From Clostridium sp. UBA6640 (GTDB taxonomy: Bacteria; Bacillota; Clostridia; Clostridiales; Clostridiaceae), in the NCBI RefSeq assembly GCF_002455975.1, contig NZ_DKLM01000118.1:51599-67774 (forward strand): DNA of 16,176 nucleotides, read 5' to 3'. The notes below the pieces were generated by a model, which searched no databases, had not been told where the DNA came from, and worked only from the letters and a program-made list of their open reading frames with translations. The translations under genes and the position numbers were made by a program. This document shows positions 1 to 5,996 of the stretch, one piece after another (positions within the stretch are counted from its first letter, which is position 1; every line of letters starts with the position of its first letter).

Positions 1-168
1 ACGATTGACAATGGACAATTATGGACACTTCTCTCAAGAGAAGTTTTGAACCTATTCCTTTTAAAAGTGACGAAGTCACGTTTATTAAAAAATCTATTAA
101 AGAAATTATTTTGATCAAAAATAATTTCCACCTTAATTGTGAATTTTGCATTGTGAATTGTGAATTGA
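1..168. repeat. Non-coding repeat-like element with imperfect inverted ends
   Basis: No gene is present. The left part repeats ATGGACA at 11-17 and 21-27. A perfect hairpin follows (ACTTCTCT at 27-34 with AGAGAAGT at 37-44), then a second one (GTGAC at 69-73 with GTCAC at 77-81). The right part holds three copies of ATTGTGAATT, beginning at 136, 150 and 157. The right end, read on the other strand, resembles the left end (both rich in ACAATG and ACAATT). This gives the block the look of a small MITE-like or REP-like element cut by the window edge. That it is repeated elsewhere in the genome is inference, because only one copy is visible here. Confidence 0.45.
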
Positions 169-291
169 AATAATCGGGGTATAGTTATATTTGGTTATAT
201 ATTAATTTTTAAGGTAGCTTATCTATATTTATGAATGTAGTTCTACTTATAAATAAATGCTCATAAGTTCATAATAAAGGAGGATTTATTA
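169..291 (+). promoter_or_regulatory. Leader of the first small gene
   Basis: This AT-rich stretch runs from the end of the repeat element to the first start codon. TTGAAA at 165-170 lies at the end of the repeat and could act as a -35, with TATATT at 186-191, but the spacing of 15 is short. The clear signal is the ribosome binding site AAAGGAGGA at about 277-285, seven bases before ATG 292. The promoter assignment is weak. Confidence 0.3.
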
Positions 292-477
292 ATGAGAGAG
301 CAACAAAACCCAAAGACTTTGATAGATATAGAGGATTCTTTAGAAGAGATAGATTTAGAAGAATGTAAAAGTGAAAAGAAAAAAATAAATTGTAAGCCTA
401 TAATGTGGGCTATGTTAGGTATAGGAACATTATATTTTTTATATATCATATATAGAACTTTCGGAGGTTATTTATAA
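292..477 (+). CDS. Small tail-anchored membrane protein, function unknown
   Basis: The gene encodes 61 residues and starts at an ATG with a strong AAAGGAGGA site. I do not recognise the family. The first 25 residues are acidic and contain a run of Glu and Asp around residues 14-24. A Lys-rich patch (28-32) follows, then one hydrophobic segment at about residues 37-55, then a short tail. The basic patch before the helix suggests the N-terminus stays in the cytoplasm. Two cysteines (25 and 34) flank the basic patch. The next gene begins 20 bases downstream with its own binding site, so the two are probably co-transcribed. The start, length and codon use look like a real gene rather than a chance frame, but no function can be given. 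Confidence 0.7.
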   Translation: MREQQNPKTLIDIEDSLEEIDLEECKSEKKKINCKPIMWAMLGIGTLYFLYIIYRTFGGYL

Positions 478-497
478 ATATATTATGGAGGGGTTAT

Positions 498-851
498 ATG
501 GAAGATAATCGTTACGGACAATATACTATTTATAAATATGGAATTGAAGAGAGGTATCCGTATAATATTGAGGCGCAAATTGAATATGCTAAGAGTAAGG
601 GGGATAAACAATTTTATATAATGTTCTTATGTGAGATTTGTGAAAAAATTTCTAATAGTGCCAATGGGGCTATAGAGAATTTCAGCTTTACACCTTATCA
701 AATTAATTCTATTTTTAAAGCCTTAACTTTTGCTATACAAAATATTGCTATAGAAGATGATGAACATAAGTTAAAATATATAGAAAGTAAATTAGTTCCT
801 ACAGTAGGTGGTATAATAAGACAAAGTAAAGGGAAAATAATGGTGAAATAA
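498..851 (+). CDS. Conserved-looking small soluble protein, function unknown
   Basis: The gene encodes 117 residues from ATG 498, preceded by GGAGGGG at about 487-493. No signal peptide or membrane segment is visible. The N-terminal third is rich in Tyr (GQYTIYKYGIEERYPYNIEA). The middle contains a Cys pair (CEIC, about residues 45-48), and the C-terminal half looks mainly helical and ends in a basic tail. I recognise no domain. It lies 20 bases after the small membrane gene and is followed directly by a hairpin terminator, so the two form a short transcription unit. A partner role with the membrane peptide is possible but is inferred only from the neighbourhood. Confidence 0.7.
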   Translation: MEDNRYGQYTIYKYGIEERYPYNIEAQIEYAKSKGDKQFYIMFLCEICEKISNSANGAIENFSFTPYQINSIFKALTFAIQNIAIEDDEHKLKYIESKLVPTVGGIIRQSKGKIMVK

Positions 852-860
852 TAAACATAA

Positions 861-895
861 AAACTTACAGCTTATGATTGTAAGTTTTTTCTATT
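861..895 (+). terminator. Rho-independent terminator after the two small genes
   Basis: AAACTTACA at 861-869 pairs perfectly with TGTAAGTTT at 879-887 around a 9-base loop. The stem runs into a T-rich tail (to about 895). It sits ten bases after the stop codon of the 498-851 gene. Confidence 0.85.
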
Positions 896-1010
896 TTAAA
901 AATTGAATTATTACTTAAATGTTTAAAAATTTAGAATAAATTATTAACACTATTAAAAAAAGCTGTTGTAAGATAAAATTAATATAGTACAAAAGAAAGG
1001 ATGTGGAGTT

Positions 1011-1877
1011 ATGGACAATAAAACAAAGGGAATATCATATATGCTTTTAGCATCTTTTTGCTTTGCTATAATGAGCCTTTTAGTTAAAATTGCAGGGGAC
1101 GTACCTTCCGTTGAAAAAAGCTTTTTTAGAAATATAGTTAGTTGTGTTGTTGCTTTAGTACTTATTATAAAGAACAAGGAAAGTTTCTTTGGTAAAAAGG
1201 AAAATCAGAAATATCTATTAGGTAGATCTATATTAGGAACATTAGGGGTAATATTATATTTTTATTGTATAGATAACATGGTATTATCAGACTCTTCTAT
1301 GTTAAATAAGTTAAGTCCCTTTTTTGTTATAGTTTTTTCTGCTTTATTTTTAAAAGAAAGGATAACTAAAATTCAATTAGTTGCAATAATTGCTGCTTTT
1401 TTAGGAAGCTTATTAATAATTAAGCCATCCTTTAACATGAATATAATGCCTGCATTAATAGGTGTTGCTTCTGCAGCTTTTGCAGGAGGTGCATATACAT
1501 TTGTAAGATTTTTAAGAGATAAAGAAAAATATTATACTATAGTTTTCTATTTTTCTTTTGTATCTATATTATTTAATCTTCCTTTGATGATAATGGTATA
1601 TAAACCTTTAACTTTAAATCAATTATTAACATTACTAGGAGCAGGAGTTTTTGCTTCTATAGCACAATTTTCATTAACAGTAGCATATAAATATGCACCA
1701 GCTAGTGAGATATCTATATACGACTATGCAAATATAATTTTTACAGCTTTATTAGGAATGTTCTTACTAGGAGAAATTCCAGATTTATTAAGTATATTAG
1801 GATATGCAGTTATAATTTCAGCTGGATTTTTAATGTTCATGTATAATAAAAGAAAAGTTGAAAAATTAAGTTCATAA
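1011..1877 (+). CDS. DMT-family (EamA) small-molecule exporter
   Basis: The protein has 288 residues and about ten hydrophobic segments in two repeated halves (about 8-138 and 148-278). This is the usual architecture and length of EamA/RhaT-type drug/metabolite transporters in the cytoplasmic membrane. Features seen include a short basic cytoplasmic start, FFRN near residue 38 after the first helix, an ALFLKERIT segment at 111-119 closing the first half, LGMFLLGEIP at 248-257 closing the second, and a Lys/Arg-rich C-terminal tail. The substrate cannot be read from the sequence; relatives move amino acids, nucleotides or metabolites. ATG 1011 follows AAAGG at 996-1000. The lipoprotein gene begins 27 bases after the stop with no terminator between, so the two are probably one operon. 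Confidence 0.85.
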   Translation: MDNKTKGISYMLLASFCFAIMSLLVKIAGDVPSVEKSFFRNIVSCVVALVLIIKNKESFFGKKENQKYLLGRSILGTLGVILYFYCIDNMVLSDSSMLNKLSPFFVIVFSALFLKERITKIQLVAIIAAFLGSLLIIKPSFNMNIMPALIGVASAAFAGGAYTFVRFLRDKEKYYTIVFYFSFVSILFNLPLMIMVYKPLTLNQLLTLLGAGVFASIAQFSLTVAYKYAPASEISIYDYANIIFTALLGMFLLGEIPDLLSILGYAVIISAGFLMFMYNKRKVEKLSS

Positions 1878-1904
1878 AAACTAAGGAAATTAGGAGGGAT
1901 ACAA

Positions 1905-3041
1905 ATGAAGAAAGGAATTTTTAAAATTAAAAATTTATTTATATTTATAATTTTAATAATGACTTCTGTATTTTTAATTGGATGTGCAGAAATATCTTTA
2001 GAAGAAGGAAAAGAGGAAAATGTAGTTGCAGATTCTACGGAGAAACTTATGGTGCACTTTATTGATGTAGGACAAGCAGACAGCATCTTAATAGAACAGG
2101 GAAACTCTACAATGCTTATTGATGCTGGTAATAATGATGATGGAAAGATTATTAAGGATTATCTAAGTAAAAGAAATATAACTAAAATAGACTATTTAGT
2201 AGGTACTCATCCACATGAAGATCATATAGGTGCTATGGATGATGTTATTTACGAATTTGAAATAGGAAAGATTTTTATGCCTAAAAAAACTTCTACTACA
2301 AAGACTTATAGGGATGTAGTAACAGCTGCTAATAAAAAGTCATTAAAATTTACAGCTCCTAAAGTGGGGGATAGCTTTAAATTAGGAGAAGCTACTTTTA
2401 CCATATTAGCACCTATAAAAGATTATGAAGATGCTAATGATAGCTCTATAGTTTTAAAGATGAAATACGGAAATAACACATTTTTATTTACAGGAGATGC
2501 AGAAGGTCCTTCAGAACAAGATATTTTAAATAGTAAAAGTGACTTAACTGCAGATGTTTTAAAATTAGGCCACCATGGATCAAGAACTTCTTCCTCAGAT
2601 AAATTTTTAGATGCAGTGAATCCTAAATATGGAGTAATAACTTGTGAAAAAAATAATGATTATGGGCATCCTCATATTGAAACTGTAAAAAAGATGAGTG
2701 AAAGAAATATAAAACTTTATAGAACAGATGAGCAAGGTACAATTGTGGCTAATAGTGATGGGAAAAAAATAACTTTTAATAAATCAGTAGCTAGCTATAA
2801 AGAGGGAGTAAGAAAAAATAAAGAAGCAAATAATATCCAAGCAAAAAATGAAGATAATAAAAGTACTACTAATAAAAGTAATAATTCTAGCAAAGTAGTA
2901 TACTTTACACCTAAGGGAAAAGCATATCACTACAAGAAAGATTGTAGTAGTTTATCAAATAGTAAAAATATATTAGAAGGTAGTTTAAAAGATGCGAAAG
3001 ATCAGGGGAAAAATAATCCTTGTGAAAAATGTGCAAGCTAA
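1905..3041 (+). CDS. ComEC-like metallo-beta-lactamase-fold lipoprotein
   Basis: The 378-residue protein starts with a lipoprotein signal: basic N-region, hydrophobic core, lipobox LIGC with Cys27 as the lipidated residue. It should therefore be anchored on the outer face of the membrane. Residues 48-295 form a metallo-beta-lactamase fold. The metal motif is THPHEDH (101-107), and further ligands are likely at Asp198 (TGDAE) and His223 (GHHGS), with GHPH at 254-257. The arrangement FIDVGQADSILIE is typical of the ComEC C-terminal hydrolase and of free-standing relatives that are probably nucleases or phosphoesterases. A Lys/Asn-rich linker (300-330) leads to a small tail domain with His342, Cys347, Cys373 and Cys376, probably a zinc site. 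The channel part of ComEC is absent, so a role in DNA uptake is not implied. ATG 1905 follows TAGGAGGG at 1891-1898. The substrate is unknown. Confidence 0.85.
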   Translation: MKKGIFKIKNLFIFIILIMTSVFLIGCAEISLEEGKEENVVADSTEKLMVHFIDVGQADSILIEQGNSTMLIDAGNNDDGKIIKDYLSKRNITKIDYLVGTHPHEDHIGAMDDVIYEFEIGKIFMPKKTSTTKTYRDVVTAANKKSLKFTAPKVGDSFKLGEATFTILAPIKDYEDANDSSIVLKMKYGNNTFLFTGDAEGPSEQDILNSKSDLTADVLKLGHHGSRTSSSDKFLDAVNPKYGVITCEKNNDYGHPHIETVKKMSERNIKLYRTDEQGTIVANSDGKKITFNKSVASYKEGVRKNKEANNIQAKNEDNKSTTNKSNNSSKVVYFTPKGKAYHYKKDCSSLSNSKNILEGSLKDAKDQGKNNPCEKCAS

Positions 3042-3063
3042 TAAGTAAATATATGCTATAAAT

Positions 3064-3090
3064 AAAAGATGGAACATTGTTCCATCTTTT
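3064..3090. terminator. Bidirectional terminator between convergent genes
   Basis: AAAAGATGGAACA (3064-3076) and TGTTCCATCTTTT (3078-3090) form a perfect 27-base palindrome with A-runs on one side and T-runs on the other. It can terminate the forward lipoprotein gene ending at 3041 and the reverse AI-2E gene ending at 3141. Confidence 0.9.
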
Positions 3091-3140
3091 ATTTAATAAA
3101 TTCTAATTATAAAATATTTAGGATTAGTAAATATATTGTT

Positions 3141-4229
3141 TTAATTTGATACTTTTATTTCCTTAGATCTTTGCTTACATAAAATATAGTATTGATAAAT
3201 GTTTTTAACTAATATTTTAATAATATTATATATTGGTACTGCTACAAAAGCAGCAAAAAATCCCCCTAAGTACACACTTGCGGTAATTACTATAATTGTT
3301 GTAAGTGGGTGCATATGAAGCTGATTACCTGTTATATTAGGAGTTATTATATTGCCTTCAAGTTGTTGAACAATTACTGCTAATATACCTATTTTAACAG
3401 CCATTGGAAAACCCATTCCTAAAGCTATTATTAAAGCAGGAAATATTCCTAATATAGGGCCTAAAAATGGTATGAATGAAGTTATAAAGGCAAAGAAAGC
3501 TAATATAAAAGCATTAGGCATTCTTATTATCAAATATCCTATAAACATCAATATACCTATTATACAAGCAACCATCATTTGGGCTGTTATATATTGTTTA
3601 AGTACTGTATCTATCTCTTTAATAATTTTTATTACAAATCTTTTAATCTTTACAGGTAATATTTTTACAAAGGAATTATAAATTTTATAGTCGTCTTTTA
3701 ATATATAGAACATAATAATAGGAATAAGTATTAATTGAGCAAAGAAATTACTTACAGAGCCTACTACACCTGCAACACCTATACTTATATCTAAAAATGA
3801 ACTAGTTATAAAAGATGCAGTTTTCTTTAGAACATCATCTAACTTTAATAATTCATTGAGTTTTGGATACAAATAACTATATTTTTCTGATAGATTCTGA
3901 ATGCTAGCAGTAAGATTTGTAACTAAGCTTGAGCTTTCTTTTGATATAGTAGAGCTAGCATAAGTGGATATGCCTATTAAGAGTATTAATATAGATATTA
4001 TAGTTATTGTTGTTGCTAATCCACTAGAAATATTTTTAGATTTTAAAAATCTATTTATAGGTCTTAATATATAATATAAAAATATAGCTAAAATAGCAGG
4101 TATTAATGCAGCGTCTTTTAAACTAACTAAAGGCGTAAAAATAAAGCTTACTTTAGTTGATAAAAAAATCATTAGTAAGGCTAAGTTTATTATGATAAGA
4201 TATAAAATTGTTTTGTTTTCTTTTAACAT
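3141..4229 (-). CDS. AI-2E family transporter (permease)
   Basis: The protein is a 362-residue polytopic membrane protein of the AI-2E/UPF0118 family (TqsA/YdiK-like). Hydrophobic pairs occupy about residues 7-55 and 70-90. A soluble amphipathic region follows (95-145), and several helices fill 147-350. The family signature PFLGPILG is at 254-261, followed by VQQLEGNIITPNI at 287-299. Members export small molecules or ions; the cargo here is not predictable. The reading frame can be extended to a TTG at 4241, but that codon overlaps the ribosome binding site. GGAGG (4235-4239 on the minus strand) lies five bases before ATG 4229, so I place the start there. It has its own promoter and shares a terminator with the convergent lipoprotein gene. 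Confidence 0.88.
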   Translation of the reverse strand: MLKENKTILYLIIINLALLMIFLSTKVSFIFTPLVSLKDAALIPAILAIFLYYILRPINRFLKSKNISSGLATTITIISILILLIGISTYASSTISKESSSLVTNLTASIQNLSEKYSYLYPKLNELLKLDDVLKKTASFITSSFLDISIGVAGVVGSVSNFFAQLILIPIIMFYILKDDYKIYNSFVKILPVKIKRFVIKIIKEIDTVLKQYITAQMMVACIIGILMFIGYLIIRMPNAFILAFFAFITSFIPFLGPILGIFPALIIALGMGFPMAVKIGILAVIVQQLEGNIITPNITGNQLHMHPLTTIIVITASVYLGGFFAAFVAVPIYNIIKILVKNIYQYYILCKQRSKEIKVSN

Positions 4230-4266
4230 AGTATCCTCCAATGGTATTTAATATATTTAGTATTTT

Positions 4267-4295
4267 ATTATATTTTTATATATTGTGTAATACAA
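4267..4295 (-). promoter_or_regulatory. Sigma-A type promoter of the AI-2E gene
   Basis: On the minus strand, TTGTAT (4295-4290) and a perfect TATAAT (4272-4267) are separated by 17 bases, about 40 bases upstream of ATG 4229. It partly overlaps the trailing side of the upstream gene's terminator. Confidence 0.7.
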
Positions 4296-4324
4296 AATAA
4301 AAGCCCATTTTGATATGGGCTTTT
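4287..4324 (-). terminator. Terminator of the 4329-4823 gene
   Basis: AAAAGCCCAT (minus strand, 4324-4315) pairs with ATGGGCTTTT (4308-4299) around a 6-base loop. A T-rich tail follows on the minus strand (to about 4287). It lies five bases after the stop codon of the gene and insulates it from the AI-2E gene. Confidence 0.88.
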
Positions 4325-4328
4325 AAAA

Positions 4329-4823
4329 CTATTGCATTGATTTTAAATCAATAATTTTACTTTTTTTAGGCTTTAAATTTAGTGCATCCATTATTCCTTC
4401 GTATTCTGCTTCAACTGCTTGGAAAATAACAGATAAAGTTTCAAATACAATTTCAGCATCAAAATTATTGTTGAAAGGAATGGAAGCTTTTGCACTGACT
4501 ACGTTTTGATCTTCATAGAAAGAAACATATTTATAAGTAGAATTTAAATCATTAAATAATTTATAAAGTTTAATTTTTGTATTTTCATCACTCGGTGTAC
4601 TTGTTATATGAAATACATATATATCAGCTAGAGTATCATCATCTCTTAATGCGATAACTGCTCTTTTTTCTGTTCCACCACCTAAAACTGGTTTTTCAAT
4701 ACCATTAACAGTTATTTTCTCAGGAAAAGAGAAGATAGTAAATTCATCTATATTCATTCCTTTATTCATAGGTATTTGGTGTTCTTCGATGAATTTTTCA
4801 AAAGCCTTAGTATTAAGTCTCAT
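4329..4823 (-). CDS. Unknown soluble protein, possibly YbjN-like
   Basis: The gene encodes 164 residues with no signal peptide or membrane helix. An N-terminal helix (about 5-15) leads to alternating beta-rich segments (26-44, 52-60, 67-74), then a helix (83-93), two strands (97-104, 107-115) and a long C-terminal helix (121-147), ending in a basic tail. That order, including a YKYVSFYEDQNVVSAKASIPF stretch before the last helix, recalls the YbjN / type III secretion chaperone-like fold. This is fold-level resemblance only, and the function is unknown. ATG 4823 is preceded by AAGGGGG (4838-4832 on the minus strand). It is a single-gene unit with a promoter upstream and a terminator after it. 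The leader carries Fur-like and DnaA-like sites. Confidence 0.75.
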   Translation of the reverse strand: MRLNTKAFEKFIEEHQIPMNKGMNIDEFTIFSFPEKITVNGIEKPVLGGGTEKRAVIALRDDDTLADIYVFHITSTPSDENTKIKLYKLFNDLNSTYKYVSFYEDQNVVSAKASIPFNNNFDAEIVFETLSVIFQAVEAEYEGIMDALNLKPKKSKIIDLKSMQ

Positions 4824-4890
4824 TAGCTTGTCCCCCTTTAATATAGCGAGAAATAGTTATAAAATAATTCAAAATATATATAATAGTTAC

Positions 4891-4919
4891 ATTATCTCAT
4901 AAAGTAATTAATAAGTAAA
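4891..4919 (-). promoter_or_regulatory. Promoter candidate for the 4329-4823 gene
   Basis: On the minus strand, TTTACT (4919-4914) is followed after 17 bases by GATAAT (4896-4891), giving a leader of about 60 bases before ATG 4823. Each hexamer has two mismatches or fewer to the sigma-A consensus. Confidence 0.5.
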
Positions 4920-4944
4920 TATTAAATATTATATGATTGGTAAA

Positions 4945-4959
4945 TGATAATTATTACCA
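4945..4959. promoter_or_regulatory. Fur/PerR-type operator-like sequence
   Basis: TGATAATTATTACCA matches the 7-1-7 Fur box (TGATAATnATTATCA) at all but one defined base. It lies about 25 bases upstream of the -35 candidate of the 4329-4823 gene. It also sits inside a longer inverted repeat, TTGGTAA (4937-4943) with TTACCAA (4954-4960). In such AT-rich DNA a chance match is possible. Confidence 0.35.
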
Positions 4960-4962
4960 AAA

Positions 4963-4992
4963 TGTGGATAAAGTTGTGGAAAATGTGGAAAA
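4963..4992 (+). promoter_or_regulatory. Cluster of three DnaA-box-like repeats
   Basis: A perfect DnaA box (TGTGGATAA) is at 4963-4971. Two one-mismatch copies (TGTGGAAAA) follow at 4975-4983 and 4984-4992, all in the same direction and within 30 bases. No dnaA or dnaN gene is nearby, so this is not the chromosomal origin as usually arranged. Confidence 0.4.
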
Positions 4993-5060
4993 AAATGTAA
5001 TAAGCAAAGAAAGTTATTTTATCTATATAACTAATCGGAAAAGAAATACTTTGGAAATTA

Positions 5061-5115
5061 AATATAAAAAAGGTTTAACCCTAAATTAAAAATTATTTTA
5101 GAGTTAAACCTTTTT
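5061..5115 (-). terminator. Terminator of pflA
   Basis: On the minus strand, AAAAAGGTTTAAC (5115-5103) pairs with GTTAAACCTTTTT (5079-5067). Further pairing continues inside the loop (5081-5085 with 5097-5101). The stem ends in a T-run on the minus strand, 12 bases after the pflA stop. Confidence 0.88.
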
Positions 5116-5127
5116 CATATTATTAGG

Positions 5128-5874
5128 TTAGGATACTTTTATATTAGTTTTATCTAAATCTACAAGAGAATATAAATAGGCTTCTAATTCCTTAGTTTTC
5201 TCTTTATCCATAGCTGGAACATCTTCTAATTTATATTTCATACCTAAAGACTCATATTTATTTACTCCTAATAGATGATAGGGAAGAAGTTCAATTTTAT
5301 CTACATTTGGAATTTCCTCATTTATTATTTTAGCTATTTTTTCTATATGCTCTTTAGAATCTGTATGACCAGGAATAATTACATGTCTAACCCAAACTCT
5401 AGAGGTGCTTTTTCTAAGAGCCTCTAAGAATAAGTTAACATCTTTAGTATCTTGTCCTGTTAGTTTAATATAACCAGTACTATCTATATGCTTTATATCA
5501 AGTAGAACTAAGTCTGTGTATTTCAAAATTTCATCATAATGACCATGTCCATAACCAGCAGTATCAATGGCGGTGTGTATTCCATGCTGTTTGCATTGTT
5601 TTAACATATCAAGTAGAAACTCATCCTGAAATAAAGGGTCTCCACCAGAAAAGGTTACGCCACCACCTGAATTTTTAAAGTAGGGTTTAAATCTAATAAT
5701 TTTTTTTATTATTTCATCAGAAGTCATCTCATTGCCACTATTTAAGCTCCAGGTATCTGGATTGTGACAATAAGCACATCTTAATTTACAGCCTTGCATA
5801 AATACTATTGTTCTTATACCAGGACCATCTACAAGGCCCATACTTTCAATTGAATGAATTCTTCCTTTTATCAT
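5128..5874 (-). CDS. pflA: Pyruvate formate-lyase activating enzyme
   Basis: This 248-residue radical-SAM enzyme uses a 4Fe-4S cluster and S-adenosylmethionine to make the glycyl radical on PflB, in the cytoplasm and under anaerobic conditions. The cluster motif CxxxCxxC is Cys29, Cys33 and Cys36, the usual position in the family. The SAM-binding region NSGGGVTFSGGDP covers 68-80, and the early GPGIR (17-21) is also typical. Length and order are normal, with no extra ferredoxin domain, which marks it as the PflA type rather than the larger activases of other glycyl-radical enzymes. ATG 5874 follows AAGGAGA (minus strand, 5888-5882). It lies 122 bases downstream of pflB, beyond two hairpins, so it is probably made partly by read-through from pflB. 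An unseen promoter of its own is possible. Confidence 0.97.
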   Translation of the reverse strand: MIKGRIHSIESMGLVDGPGIRTIVFMQGCKLRCAYCHNPDTWSLNSGNEMTSDEIIKKIIRFKPYFKNSGGGVTFSGGDPLFQDEFLLDMLKQCKQHGIHTAIDTAGYGHGHYDEILKYTDLVLLDIKHIDSTGYIKLTGQDTKDVNLFLEALRKSTSRVWVRHVIIPGHTDSKEHIEKIAKIINEEIPNVDKIELLPYHLLGVNKYESLGMKYKLEDVPAMDKEKTKELEAYLYSLVDLDKTNIKVS

Positions 5875-5906
5875 AATATCTTCTCCTTAACTAGTATTTA
5901 TATAGT

Positions 5907-5953
5907 TGTATTAAAAAAACTATCAGATTAAAGTTAATAGCTTTTTTAATACA
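5907..5953 (-). terminator. Terminator-like or attenuating hairpin between pflB and pflA
   Basis: On the minus strand, a 17-base arm (5953-5937) pairs with 5923-5907 through all positions, one of them G-U, around a 13-base loop. The downstream arm holds a run of seven T, so the inner stem GCTAT/ATAG followed by the T-run reads as a weak terminator. This would lower pflA expression relative to pflB. Confidence 0.6.
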
Positions 5954-5955
5954 GC

Positions 5956-5985
5956 AGAATTACCTATATTAGTATAGGTAATTCT
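5956..5985 (-). other. Stable hairpin at the 3' end of the pflB message
   Basis: AGAATTACCTATA (5956-5968) and TATAGGTAATTCT (5973-5985) form a perfect 13-bp stem with a 4-base loop, 11 bases after the pflB stop. No T-run follows directly on the minus strand. It may therefore act as a 3' stabiliser or processing structure rather than a classic terminator. Confidence 0.6.
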
Positions 5986-5996
5986 ACTTAAATTAA

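Larger units (their letters stand above)
4824..5065. other. Intergenic leader with clustered sites
   Basis: This gap lies between the pflA terminator and the 4329-4823 gene. Besides the promoter candidate, the Fur-like box and the DnaA-like cluster listed separately, it is AT-rich sequence with no reading frame I would accept. The stretch 4993-5065 shows nothing recognisable. Confidence 0.6.

Noticed and set aside
261..449. Reverse-strand small hydrophobic frame opposite the first small gene
   Set aside because: The forward frame has a strong ribosome binding site and a terminator-closed unit; the reverse one has neither.
1724..2086. Reverse-strand 120-residue frame across the exporter-lipoprotein junction
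   Set aside because: It lies antisense to two well-supported genes with good binding sites and has no support of its own.
4230..4241. TTG start of the AI-2E permease at 4241
   Set aside because: The codon overlaps the GGAGG binding site; ATG 4229 has correct spacing.
4963..4992. Chromosomal replication origin
   Set aside because: Three DnaA-like boxes exist but dnaA, dnaN and an obvious unwinding element are absent, so only a regulatory cluster is claimed.
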